Shown piece by piece: positions 1 to 12,600 of a stretch of DNA of 64,000 nt (its first letter is position 1; each line of letters starts with the position of its first letter). The stretch lies in the NCBI GenBank assembly GCA_945910005.1, contig CAMDTW010000165.1, forward strand, positions 620,001 to 684,000, in the 5' to 3' direction. The notes beneath the pieces were generated by a model. The model was not told the origin of the DNA and made no database searches. It worked only from the letters and a program-made list of their open reading frames with translations. Made by a program: the position numbers and the translations under genes. Source of the stretch: Isoperla grammatica. Taxonomy: Eukaryota; Arthropoda; Insecta; Plecoptera; Perlodidae.

Positions 1-95
1 CACAAGCGAGGAAACATGCGTTGTCCTCATATGTTGCATGTAGTTGCTCTCATGTCACTGACTTAGCGCAGGGTTTATCAAGTACAAATCACCGT

Positions 96-189
96 CACAA
101 TAGAGAAAACATGCGTTGTCCTAATATGTTGCATGTAGTTGCTCTCATGTCACTGACTTAGCGCAGGGTTTATCAAGTACAGTCACCAT
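96..189 (+). repeat. ATAGAGA subfamily monomer (example)
   Basis: Example of a monomer class in which CACAAGCGAGG is replaced by CACAATAGAGA. Three linked substitutions appear together and remove the CpG of GCG. The class recurs at fixed positions in the larger repeats, for example near 660, 750, 3,400, 10,075, 18,725, 37,740 and 63,785. It often follows a monomer ending in TACAAATCACC. It is a good subfamily marker for phasing higher-order units. Confidence 0.8.
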
Positions 190-377
190 CACAAGCGAGG
201 AAACATGCGTTGTCTTCATATGTTGCGTGTAGTTTCTCTCATGTAACTGACTTAGCGCAGGGTTTATCAAGTACACTCACCTTCACAAGCGAGGAAACAT
301 GCGTTGTCTTCATATGTTGCATGAAGTTGCTCTCATGTCACTGACTTTGCGCAGGGTTAATCAAGTACAGTCACCTT

Positions 378-471
378 CACAAGCGAGGAAACATGCGTTG
401 TCTTCATATGTTGCATGTAGTTGCTCTCATGTCACTGACTTAGCGCAGGGTTTATCAAGTACAGTCACCGT
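378..471 (+). repeat. Representative consensus monomer (94 bp)
   Basis: This unit matches the window consensus along its whole length and is a useful reference. Counting from CACAAG as base 1: CATATG (an NdeI-type palindrome) lies at 28-33, the TAG of ACTTAG at 64-66, GCGCAGGG at 66-73 and GTAC at 82-85. The phase chosen is arbitrary. By count 43 of 94 bases are G or C. Base 93 is commonly G or T (CACCGT or CACCTT), and base 81 is A or C (TCAAGTAC or TCACGTAC). These are two of the most frequent alternating variants in the window. Confidence 0.95.
391..418. repeat. Monomer dyad ACATGC...GCATGT
   Basis: Inside the reference monomer, ACATGC (391-396) and GCATGT (413-418) are perfect reverse complements separated by 16 bases. 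That spacer contains the palindrome CATATG. The same arrangement is repeated in most monomers of the array, so it forms a regularly spaced dyad. Some variants break one arm (GCGTGT, TTTCATG, ACATTTG). It could be a protein-binding dyad or simply a sequence accident of the founder monomer. No known box is claimed. Confidence 0.6.
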
Positions 472-1882
472 CACAAGTGAGGAAACATGCGTTGTCTTCA
501 TATGTTGCATGTAGTTGCTCTCATGTCACTGACTTAGCGCAGGGTTTTTTCAAGTACAGTCACCTTTACAAGCGAGGAAACATGCGTTGTCTTCATATGT
601 TGCATGTAGTTGCTCTCATGTCACTGACATAGCGCAGGGTTTATCAAGTACAGTCACCGTCACAATAGAGAGAACATGCGTTGTCTTCATATTTTGCATG
701 TAGTTGCTCTCATGTCACTGACTTAGCGCAGGGTTTATCAAGTATAGTCACCGTCACAATAGAGAAAACATGCGTTGTCTTCATATGTTGCATGTAGTTG
801 CTCTCATGTCACTGACTAAGCGCAGGGTTTATCAAGTACAGTCACCGTCACAAGCGATGAAACAAGCGTTGTCTTCATATGTTGCATGTAGTTTCTCTCA
901 TGTCACTGACTTAGCGCAGGGTTTATCAAGTACACTCACCTTCACAAGCGAGGAAACATGCGTTGTCTTCATATGTTGCATGTAGTTGCTCTCATGTCAC
1001 TGACTTTGCGCAGGGTTTATCAAGTACAGTCACCTTCACAAGCGAGGAAACATGCGTTGTCTTCATATGTTGCATGTAGTTGCTCTCATGTCACTGACTT
1101 AGCGCAGGGTTTATCAAGTACAGTCACCGTCACAAGCGAGGAATCATGCGTTGTCTTCATATGTTGCATGTAGTTGCTCTCATGTCACTGACTTAGCGCA
1201 GGGTTTTTTCAAGTACAGTCACCTTCACAAGCGAGGAAACATGCGTTGTCTTCATATGTTGCATGAAGTTGCTCTCATGTCACTGACATAGTGCAGGGTT
1301 TATCACGTACAGTCACCGTCACAAGCGAGGAAACATGCGTTGTCATCATATGTTGCATGTAGTTGCTCTCATGTCACTGACTTAGCGCAGGGTTTATCAC
1401 GTACGTTCACTGTCACAAGCGAGGAAACATGCGTTGTCCTGATATGTTGCGTGTAGTTTCTCTCATGTCACTGACTTAGCGCACGGTTTATCAACACAGT
1501 CACCGTCACAAGCGAGAAAACATGCGTTGTCCTAATATGTTGCATGTAGTTGCTCTCATGTCACTGACTTAGCGCAGGGTTTATCAAGTATAGTCACAAT
1601 CACAAGCGAGGAAACATGCGTTGTCTTCATCTGTTGCATGTAGTTGCTCTCATGTCACTGACTTAGCGCAGGGTTTATCAAGTACAGTCACCGTCACAAG
1701 CAAGGAAACATGCATTGTAATCATATGTTGCATGTTGTTGCTCTCATGTCACTGACTTAGCGCAAAGTTTATCAAGTACAGTCACCTTCACAAGCGAGGA
1801 AACATGCGTTGTCCTAATATGTTTCATGTAGTTGCTCTCATGTCACTGACTTAGCGCAGGGTTTATCAAGTACAGTCACCGT

Positions 1883-1979
1883 CACAAGCGAGGAAACATG
1901 CATTGTCTTCATATTATGTTGCATGTACTTGCTCTCATGTCACTGACTTAGCGCAGGGTTTATCACGTACAGTCACCGT
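1883..1979 (+). repeat. 97-bp variant monomer (TTA insertion, example)
   Basis: This unit is 97 bp because the usual CATATGTTGC reads CATATTATGTTGC. It also carries TGTACTTGC instead of TGTAGTTGC. The same double-marked variant recurs near 11,323, 19,970, 22,609, 25,906, 27,701, 29,105, 29,863, 31,650, 33,063, 35,701, 38,996, 40,787, 43,514 and 58,539, with a related form near 61,368. Its positions act as a ruler for the higher-order repeat. The copies near 29,105 and 33,063 mark recombination junctions. Confidence 0.85.
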
Positions 1980-4900
1980 CACGAGCGAGGAAACATGCGT
2001 TGTCTTCAAATGTTGCATGTAGTTGCTCTCATGTCAGTGACTTAGCGCAGGGTTTATCACGTACAGTCACCGTCACAAGCGAGGAAATATGCGTTGTCCT
2101 CATATGTTGCATGTAGTTGCTCTCATGCCATTGACATAGCGCAGGGTTTATCAAGTACAGTCACCTTCACAAGCGAGGAAACAGGCGTTGCCATCATATG
2201 TTGCATGTAGTTGCTCTCATGTCACTGACTTAGCGCAGGGTTTATCACGTACAGTCACCTTCACAAGCGAGGAAACATGCGTTGTCTTCATATGTTGCAT
2301 GTAGTTTCTCTCATGTCACTGACTTACCGCAGGGTTTATCAAGTACAGTCACCGTCACAAGCGAGGAAACATGCGTTGTTTTCATATGTTGCATGTAGTT
2401 GCTCTCATGTCACTGACTTAGCGCAGGGTTTATCACGTACAGTCACCTTCACAAGCGAGGAAACATGCGTTGTCATCATATGTTGCATGTAGTTGCTCTC
2501 ATGTCACTGACTTAGCGCAGGGTTTTTCACGTACAGTCACCTTCACAAGCGAGGAAAAATGTGTTGTCTTCATATGTTGCATGTAGTTGCTCTCATGTCA
2601 CTGACTTAGCGCAGGGTTTATCACGTACAGTCACCTTCACAAGCGAGGAAACATGAGTTGTCCTCATATGTTGCATGTAGTTGCTCTGATGTCACTGACT
2701 TAGCGCAGGGTTAATCTCGTACAGTCACCTTAACAAGCGAGGAAACATGCGTTGTCTTCATATGTTGCATGTAGATGCTCTAATGTCACTGACTTAGCGC
2801 AGGGTTTATCAAGTACAGTCACCGTCACAAGCGAGGAAAATGCGTTGTCTTCATATGTTGCATGTTGTTGCTCTCATGTCACTGACTTAGCGCAGGGTTT
2901 ATCAAGTACAGTCACCTTCACAAGCGAGGAAACATGCGTTGTCTTCATATGTTGCATGTAGTTGCTCTCATGTTACTGACTTAGCGCAGGGTTTATCAAG
3001 TACAGTCACCTTCACAAGCGTGGAAACATGTTTTGTCTTCATATGTTGCATGTAGTTGCTCTCATGTCACTGACTTTGCGCAGGGTTTATCAAGTACAGT
3101 CACCTTCACAAGCGAGGAAACATGCGTTGTCTTCATATGTTGCATGTAGTTGCTGTCATGTCACTGACTTAGCGCAGGGTTTATCACGTACAGTCACCTT
3201 CACAAGCGAGGAAACATGCATTGCCTTCATATGTTGCATGTAGTTGCTCTCATGTCACTGACTTAGCGCAGGGTTTATCAAGTACAGTCACCGTCACAAG
3301 CGAGGAAACATGCGTTGTCCTCATATGTTGCATGTAGTTGCTCTCATGTCACTGACTTAGCGCAGGGTTTATCAAGTACAAATCACCGTCATAATAGAGA
3401 AAACATGCGTTGTCCTTATATGTTGCATGTAATTGCTCTCATGTCACTGACTTAGCGCAGGGTTTATCAAGTACAGTCACCATCACAAGCGAGGAAACAT
3501 GCGTTGTCTTCATATGTTGCGTGTAGTTTCTCTCATGTAACTGACTTAGCGCAGGGTTTATCAAGTACACTCACCTTCACAAGCGAGGTAACATGCGTTG
3601 TCTTCATATTTTGCATGTAGTTGCTCTCATGTCACTGACTTTGCGCAGGGTTTATCAAGTACAGTCACCTTCACAAGCGAGGAAACATGCGTTGTCTTCA
3701 TATGTTGCATGTAGTTGCTCTCATGTCACTGACTTAGCGCAGGGTTTATCAAGTACAATCACCGTCACAAGCGAGGAAACATGCGTTGTCTTCATATGTT
3801 GCATGTAGTTGCTCTCATGTCACTGACTTAGCGCAGGGTTTTTTCAAGTACAGTTACCTTTACAAGCGAGGAAACATGCGTTGTCTTCATATGTTGCATG
3901 TAGTTGCTCTCATGTCACTGACATAGCGCAGGGTTTATCAAGAACAGTCACCGTCACAATAGAGGGAACATGCGTTGTCTACATATTTTGCATGTAGTTG
4001 CTCTCATCTCACTGACTTAGCGCAGGGTTTATCAAGTATAGTCACCGTCACAATAGAGAAAACATGCGTTGTCTTCATATGTTGCATGTAGTTGCTCTCA
4101 TGTCACTGACTTAGCGCAGGGTTTATCAAGTACAGTCACCGTCACAAGCGATGAAACATGCGTTGTCTTCATATGTTGCATGTAGTTTTTCTCATGTCAC
4201 TGACTTAGCGCAGGGTTTATCAAGTACACTCACCTTCACAAGCGGAGAAACATGCGTTGTCTTCATATGTTGCATGTAGTTGCTCTCATGTCACTGACTT
4301 TGCGCAGGGTTTATCAAGTACAGTCACCTTCACAAGCGAGGAAACATGCGTTGTCTTCATATGTTGCATGTAGTTGCTCTCATGTCACTGACTTAGCGCT
4401 GAGTTTATCAAGTACAGTCACCTTCACAAGCGAGGAAACATGCGTTGTCTTCATATGTTGCATGTAGTTGCTCTCATGTCACTGACTTAGCGCAGGCTTT
4501 ATCAAGTACAGTCACCTTCACAAGCGAGAAAACATGCGTTGTCTTCATATGTTGCATGTAGTTGCTCTCATGTCACTGACATAGCGAAGGGTTTATCAAG
4601 TACAGTCACCTTCACAAGCGAGGAAACATGCGTTGTCTTCATATGTTGTATGTAGTTGCTCTCATGTCACTGACTAAGGACAGGGTTTTTCAAGTACAGT
4701 CACCTTCACAAGCGAGGAAACATGCCTAGTCTTTATATGTTGTATGAAGTTGCTCTCATGTCACTGACTAAGTGCAGGGTTTATCAAGTACAGTCACCTT
4801 CACAAGCGAGGAAACATGCCTTGTCTTCATATGTTGCATGTAGTTGCTCTCATGTCACTGACTTAGCGCAGGGTTTATCACGTACAATCACCGTCACAAG

Positions 4901-7900
4901 CGTGGAAACATTTGTTGTCTTCATATGTTGCATGTAGTTGCTCTCATGTCACTGACTTAGCGCAGGGTTTATCACGTACAGTCACCGTCACAAGCGAGGA
5001 AACATGCGTTGTCTTCAAATGTTGCATGTAGTTGCTCTCATGTCAGTGACTTAGCGCAGGGTTTATCACGTACAGTCACCGTCACAAGCGAGGAAATATG
5101 CGTTGTCCTCATATGTTGCATGTAGTTGCTCTCATGCCATTGACATAGCGCAGGGTTTATCAAGTACAGTCACCTTCACAAGCGAGGAAACATGCGTTGC
5201 CATCATATGTTGCATGTAGTTGCTCTCATGTCACTGACTTAGCGCAGGGTTTATCACGTACAGTCACCTTCACAAGCGAGGAAACATGCGTTGTCTTCAT
5301 ATGTTGCATGTAGTTTCTCTCATGTCACTGACTTACCGCAGGGTTTATCAAGTACAGTCACCGTCACAAGCGAGGAAACATGCGTTGTTTTCATATGTTG
5401 CATGTAGTTGCTCTCATGTCACTGACTTAGCGCAGGGTTTATCACGTACAGTCACCTTCACAAGCGAGGAAACATGCGTTGTCATCATATGTTGCATGTA
5501 GTTGCTCTCATGTCACTGACTTAGAACAGGGTTTTTCACGTACAGTCACCTTCACAAGCGAGGAAAAATGTGTTGTCTTCATATGTTGCATGTAGTTGCT
5601 CTCATGTCACTGACTTAGCGCAGGGTTTATCACGTACAGTCACCTTCACAAGCGAGGAAACATGAGTTGTCCTCATATGTTGCATGTAGTTGCTCTGATG
5701 TCACTGACTTAGCGCAGGGTTAATCTCGTACAGTCACCTTAACAAGCGAGGAAACATGCGTTGTCTTCATATGTTGCATGTAGATGCTCTAATGTCACTG
5801 ACTTAGCGCAGGGTTTATCAAGTACAGTCACCGTCACAAGCGAGGAAATTTGCGTTGTCTTCATATGTTGCATGTTGTTGCTCTCATGTCACTGACTTAG
5901 CGCATGGTTTATCAAGTACAGCCACCTTCACAAGCGAGGAAACATGCGTTGTCTTCATATGTTGCATGAAGTTGCTCTCATGTTACTGACTTAGCGCAGG
6001 GTTTATCAAGTACAGTCACCTTCACAAGCGTGGAAACATGTTTTGTCTTCATATGTTGCATGTAGTTGCTCTCATGTCACTGACTTTGCGCAGGGTTTAT
6101 CAAGTACAGTCACCTTCACAAGCGAGGAAACATGCGTTGTCTTCATATGTTGCATGTAGTTGCTGTCATGTCACTGACTTAGCGCAGGGTTTATCACGTA
6201 CAGTCACCTTCACAAGCGAGGAAACATGCATTGCCTTCATATGTTGCATGTAGTTGCTCTCATGTCACTGACTTAGCGCAGGGTTTATCAAGTACAGTCA
6301 CCGTCACAAGCGAGGAAACATGCGTTGTCCTCATATGTTGCATGTAGTTGCTCTCATGTCACTGACTTAGCGCAGGGTTTATCAAGTACAAATCACCGTC
6401 ACAATAGAGAAAACATGCGTTGTCCTTATATGTTGCATGTAGTTGCTCTCATGTCACTGACTTAGCGCAGGGTTTATCAAGTACAGTCACCATCACAAGC
6501 GAGGAAACATGCGTTGTCTTCATATGTTGCGTGTAGTTTCTCTCATGTAACTGACTTAGCGCAGGGTTTATCAAGTACACTCACCTTCACAAGCGAGGAA
6601 ACATGCGTTGTCTTCATATTTTGCATGTAGTTGCTCTCATGTCACTGACTTTGCGCAGGGTTTATCAAGTACAGTCACCTTCACAAGCGAGGAAACATGC
6701 GTTGTCTTCATATGTTGCATGTAGTTGCTCTCATGTCACTGACTTAGCGCAGGGTTTATCAAGTACAATCACCGTCACAAGCGAGGAAACATGCGTTGTC
6801 TTCATATGTTGCATGTAGTTGCTCTCATGTCACTGACTTTGCGCAGGGTTTATCAAGTACAGTCACCTTCACAAGCGAGGAAACATGCGTTGTCTTCATA
6901 TGTTGCATGTAGTTGCTGTCATGTCACTGACTTAGCGCAGGGTTTATCACGTACAGTCACCTTCACAAGCGAGGAAACATGCATTGCCTTCATATGTTGC
7001 ATGTAGTTGCTCTCATGTCACTGACTTAGCGCAGGGTTTATCAAGTACAGTCACCGTCACAAGCGAGGAAACATGCGTTGTCCTCATATGTTGCATGTAG
7101 TTGCTCTCATGTCACTGACTTAGCGCAGGGTTTATCAAGTACAAATCACCGTCACAATAGAGAAAACATGCGTTGTCCTTATATGTTGCATGTAGTTGCT
7201 CTCATGTCACTGACTTAGCGCAGGGTTTATCAAGTACAGTCACCATCACAAGCGAGGAAACATGCGTTGTCTTCATATGTTGCGTGTAGTTTCTCTCATG
7301 TAACTGACTTAGCGCAGGGTTTATCAAGTACACTCACCTTCACAAGCGAGGAAACATGCGTTGTCTTCATATTTTGCATGTAGTTGCTCTCATGTCACTG
7401 ACTTTGCGCAGGGTTTATCAAGTACAGTCACCTTCACAAGCGAGGAAACATGCGTTGTCTTCATATGTTGCATGTAGTTGCTCTCATGTCACTGACTTAG
7501 CGCAGGGTTTATCAAGTACAATCACCGTCACAAGCGAGGAAACATGCGTTGTCTTCATATGTTGCATGTAGTTGCTCTCATGTCACTGACTTAGCGCAGT
7601 GTTTTTTCAAGTACAGTCACCTTTACAAGCGAGGAAACATGCGTTGTCTTCATATGTTGCATGTAGTTGCTCTCATGTCACTGACATAGCGCAGGGTTTA
7701 TCAAGAACAGTCACCGTCACAATAGAGAGAACATGCGTTGTCTTCATATTTTGCATGTAGTTGCTCTCATCTCACTGACTTAGCGCAGGGTTTATCAAGT
7801 ATAGTCACCGTCACAATAGAGAAAACATGCGTTGTCTTCATATGTTGCATGTAGTTGCTCTCATGTCACTGACTTAGCGCAGGGTTTATCAAGTACAGTC

Positions 7901-8706
7901 ACCGTCACAAGCGATGAAACATGCGTTGTCTTCATATGTTGCATGTAGTTTCTCTCATGTCACTGACTTAGCGCAGGGTTTATCAAGTACACTCACCTTC
8001 ACAAGCGGAGAAACATGCGTTGTCTTCATATGTTGCATGTAGTTGCTCTCATGTCACTGACTTTGCGCAGGGTTTATCAAGTACAGTCACCTTCACAAGC
8101 GAGGAAACATGCGTTGTCTTCATATGTTGCATGTAGTTGCTCTCATGTCACTGACTTAGCGCTGAGTTTATCAAGTACAGTCACCTTCACAAGCGAGGAA
8201 ACATGCGTTGTCTTCATATGTTGCATGTAGTTGCTCTCATGTCACTGACATAGCGCAGGCTTTATCAAGTACAGTCACCTTCACAAGCGAGAAAACATGC
8301 GTTGTCTTCATATGTTGCATGTAGTTGCTCTCATGTCACTGACATAGCGAAGGGTTTATCAAGTACAGTCACCTTCACAAGCGAGGAAACATGCGTTGTC
8401 TTCATATGTTGTATGTAGTTGCTCTCATGTCACTGACTAAGGACAGGGTTTTTCAAGTACAGTCACCTTCACAAGCGAGGAAACATGCCTAGTCTTTATA
8501 TGTTGTATGAAGTTGCTCTCATGTCACTGACTAAGTGCAGGGTTTATCAAGTACAGTCACCTTCACAAGCGAGGAAACATGCCTTGTCTTCATATGTTGC
8601 ATGTAGTTGCTCTCATGTCACTGACTTAGCGCAGGGTTTATCACGTACAATCACCGTCACAAGCGTGGAAACATTTGTTGTCTTCATATGTTGCATGTAG
8701 TTGCTC
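1935..8706 (+). repeat. Nested 32-mer tandem duplication in HOR copy 1
   Basis: Two adjacent sub-blocks of about 3,009 bp (32 monomers): about 1,935-4,943 and about 4,944-8,706. Landmarks pair at 2,277/5,286, 3,028/6,038 and 3,593/6,603. In the second sub-block the offset grows to 3,763 (4,252/8,015; 4,722/8,485) because it contains the extra 753-bp duplication. The junction near 4,944 joins a CATTTGTTGTC-type monomer context to the sequence that follows the 97-bp monomer in the first sub-block. Confidence 0.8.
6080..7585 (+). repeat. 753-bp (8-monomer) tandem duplication, copy-1 specific
   Basis: About 6,080-6,832 is repeated immediately as about 6,833-7,585. The variant series is the same in both: TTTGCGCAGGG, GCTGTCATG, GCATTGCC, TACAAATCACC with ATAGAGA, CACCATCAC, GCGTGTAGTTTC and CATATTTTGC. 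The landmark at 6,603 recurs at 7,356. The corresponding place in HOR copy 2 (near 15,445-16,250) has the series once. The duplication is therefore either younger than the 92-mer duplication or was lost from copy 2. Confidence 0.85.
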
Positions 8707-9657
8707 TCATGTCACTGACTTAGCGCAGGGTTTATCACGTACAGTCAACGTCACAAGCGAGGAAACATGCGTTGTCTTCATATGTTGCATGTAGTTGCTT
8801 ACATGTCACTGACTTAGCGCAGGGTTAATCAAGTACAGTCACCGTCACAAGCGATGAAACAAGCGTTGTCTTCATATGTTGCATGTAGTTTCTCTCATGT
8901 CACTGACTTAGCGCAGGGTTTATCAAGTACACTCACCTTCACAAGCGAGGAAACATGCGTTGTCTTCATATGTTGCATGTAGTTGCTCTCATGTCACTGA
9001 CTTTGCGCAGGGTTTATCAAGTACAGTCACCTTCACAAGCGAGGAAACATGCGTTGTCTTCATATGTTGCATGTAGTTGCTCTCATGTCACTGACTTAGC
9101 GCAGGGTTTATCAAGTACAGTCACCGTCACAAGCGAGGAATCATGCGTTGTCTTCATATGTTGCATGTAGTTGCTCTCATGTCACTGACTTAGCGCAGGG
9201 TTTTTTCAAGTACAGTCACCTTCACAAGCGAGGAAACATGCGTTGTCTTCATATGTTGCATGTAGTTGCTCTCATGTCACTGACATAGTGCAGGGTTTAT
9301 CACGTACAGTCACCGTCACAAGCGAGGAAACATGCGTTGTCTTCATATGTTGCATGTAGTTGCTCTCATGTCACTGACTTAGCGCAGGGTTTATCACGTA
9401 CGTTCACTGTCACAAGCGAGGAAACATGCGTTGTCCTGATATGTTGCGTGTAGTTTCTCTCATGTCACTGACTAAGCGCACGGTTTATCAACACAGTCAC
9501 CGTCACAAGCGAGAAAACATGCGTTGTCCTAATATGTTGCATGTAGTTGCTCTCATGTCACTGACTTAGCGCAGGGTTTATCAAGTATAGTCACCTTCAC
9601 AAGCGAGGAAACATGCGTTGTCTTCATCTGTTGCATGTAGTTGCTCTCATGTCACTG

Positions 9658-12600
9658 ACTTAGCGCAGGGTTTATCAAGTACACTCACCTTCACAAGCGA
9701 GGAAACATGCGTTGTCTTCAAATGTTGCATGTAGTTGCTCTCATGTTACTGACTTTGCGCAGGGTTTATCAAGTACAGTCACCTTCACAAGCGAGGAAAC
9801 ATGCGTTGTCTTCATATGTTGCATGTTGTTGCTCTCATGTCACTGACTTAGCGCAGGGTTTATCAAGTACAGTCACCGTCACAAGCGAGGAAACATGCGT
9901 TGTCTTCATATGTTGCATGTAGTTGCTCTCATGTCACTGACTTAGCGCAGGGTTTTTTCAAGTACAGTCACCTTTACAAGCGAGGAAACATGCGTTGTCT
10001 TCATATGTTGCATGTAGTTGCTCTCATGTCACTGACATAGCGCAGGGTTTATCAAGTACAGTCACCGTCACAATAGAGAGAACATGCGTTGTCTTCATAT
10101 TTTGCATGTAGTTGCTCTCATGTCACTGACTTAGCGCAGGGTTTATCAAGTATAGTCACCGTCACAATAGAGAAAACATGCGTTGTCTTCATATGTTGCA
10201 TGTAGTTGCTCTCATGTCACTGACTTAGCGCAGGGTTTATCAAGTACAGTCACCGTCACAAGCGATGAAACAAGCGTTGTCTTCATATGTTGCATGTAGT
10301 TTCTCTCATGTCACTGACTTAGCGCAGGGTTTATCAAGTACACTCACCTTCACAAGCGAGGAAACATGCGTTGTCTTCATATGTTGCATGTAGTTGCTCT
10401 CATGTCACTGACTTTGCGCAGGGTTTATCAAGAACAGTCACCTTCACAAGCGAGGAAACATGCGTTGTCTTCATATGTTGCATGTAGTTGCTCTCATGTC
10501 ACTGACTTAGCGCAGGGTTTATCAAGTACAGTCACCGTCACAAGCGAGGAATCATGCGTTGTCTTCATATGTTGCATGTAGTTGCTCTCATGTCACTGAC
10601 TTAGCGCAGGGTTTTTTCAAGTACAGTCTTCTTCACAAGCGAGGAAACATGCGTTGTCTTCATATGTTGCATGTAGTTGCTCTCATGTCACTGACATAGT
10701 GCAGGGTTTATCACGTACAGTCACCGTCACAAGCGAGGAAACATGCGTTGTCTTCATATGTTGCATGTAGTTGCTCTCATGTCACTGACATAGCGCAGGG
10801 TTTATCACGTACGTTCACTGTCACAAGCGAGGAAACATGCGTTGTCCTGATATGTTGCGTGTAGTTTCTCTCATGTCACTGACTTAGCGCACGGTTTATC
10901 AACACAGTCACCGTCACAAGCGAGAAAACATGCGTTGTCCTAATATGTTGCATGTAGTTGCTCTCATGTCACTGACTTAGCGCAGGGTTTATCAAGTATA
11001 GTCACAATCACAAGCGAGGAAACATGCGTTGTCTTCATCTGTTGCATGTAGTTGCTCTCATGTCACTGACTTAGCGCAGGGTTTATCAAGTACAGTCACC
11101 GTCACAAACAAGGAAACATGCATTGTAATCATATGTTGCATGTTGTTGCTCTCATGTCACTGACTTAGCGCAAAGTTTATCAAGTACAGTCACCTTCACA
11201 AGCGAGGAAACATGCGTTGTCCTAATATGTTTCATGTAGTTGGTCTCATGTCACTGACTTAGCGCAGGGTTTATCAAGTACAGTCACCGTCACAAGCGAG
11301 GAAACATGCATTGTCTTCATATTATGTTGCATGTACTTGCTCTCATGTCACTGACTTAGCGCAGGGTTTATCACGTACAGTCACCGTCACAAGCGAGGAA
11401 ACATGCGTTGTCTTCAAATGTTGCATGTAGTTGCTCTCATGTCAGTGACTTAGCGCAGGGTTTATCACGTACAGTCACCGTCACAAGCGAGGAAATATGC
11501 GTTGTCCTCATATGTTGCATGTAGTTGCTCTCATGCCATTGACATAGCGCAGGGTTTATCAAGTACAGTCACCTTCACAAGCGAGGAAACATGCGTTGCA
11601 ATCATATGTTGCATGTAGTTGCTCTCATGTCACTGACTTAGCGCAGGGTTTATCACGTACAGTCACCTTCACAAGCGAGGAAACATGCGTTGTCTTCATA
11701 TGTTGCATGTAGTTTCTCTCATGTCACTGACTTACCGCAGGGTTTATCAAGTACAGTCACCGTCACAAGCGAGGAAACATGCGTTGTTTTCATATGTTGC
11801 ATGTAGTTGCTCTCATGTCACTGACTTAGCGCAGGGTTTATCACGTACAGTCACCTTCACAAGCGAGGAAACATGCGTTGTCATCATATGTTGCATGTAG
11901 TTGCTCTCATGTCACTGACTTAGCGCAGGGTTTTTCACGTACAGTCACCTTCACAAGCGAGGAAAAATGTGTTGTCTTCATATGTTGCATGTAGTTGCTC
12001 TCATGTCACTGACTTAGCGCAGGGTTTATCACGTACAGTCACCTTCACAAGCGAGGAAACATGAGTTGTCCTCATATGTTGCATGTAGTTGCTCTGATGT
12101 CACTGACTTAGCGCAGGGTTAATCTCGTACAGTCACCTTAACAAGCGAGGAAACATGCGTTGTTTTCATATGTTGCATGTAGATGCTCTAATGTCACTGA
12201 CTTAGCGCAGGGTTTATCAAGTACAGTCACCGTCACAAGCGAGGAAAATGCGTTGTCTTCATATGTTGCATGTTGTTGCTCTCATGTCACTGACTTAGCG
12301 CAGGGTTTATCAAGTACAGTCACCTTCACAAGCGAGGAAACATGCGTTGTCTTCATATGTTGCATGTAGTTGCTCTCATGTTACTGACTTAGCGCAGGGT
12401 TTATCAAGTACAGTCACCTTCACAAGCGTGGAAACATGTTTTGTCTTCATATGTTGCATGTAGTTGCTCTCATGTCACTGACTTTGCGCAGGGTTTATCA
12501 AGTACAGTCACCTTCACAAGCGAGGAAACATGCGTTGTCTTCATATGTTGCATGTAGTTGCTGTCATGTCACTGACTTAGCGCAGGGTTTATCACGTACA

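Larger units (their letters stand above)
250..9657 (+). repeat. 92-mer higher-order repeat, copy 1 (expanded)
   Basis: First visible copy of a very long higher-order unit. Landmark variants at 299, 958, 2,277, 3,028, 3,593 and 4,252 reappear 9,408 bases later at 9,707, 10,366, 11,685, 12,436, 13,001 and 13,660. After the internal 753-bp duplication the offset drops to 8,654 (7,356 to 16,010; 8,015 to 16,669; 8,485 to 17,139; 8,955 to 17,609). The basic unit is therefore about 8,654 bp, or 92 monomers, and this copy is 9,408 bp because of the extra 8 monomers. Boundaries are approximate, set where matching to copy 2 begins. Confidence 0.85.
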
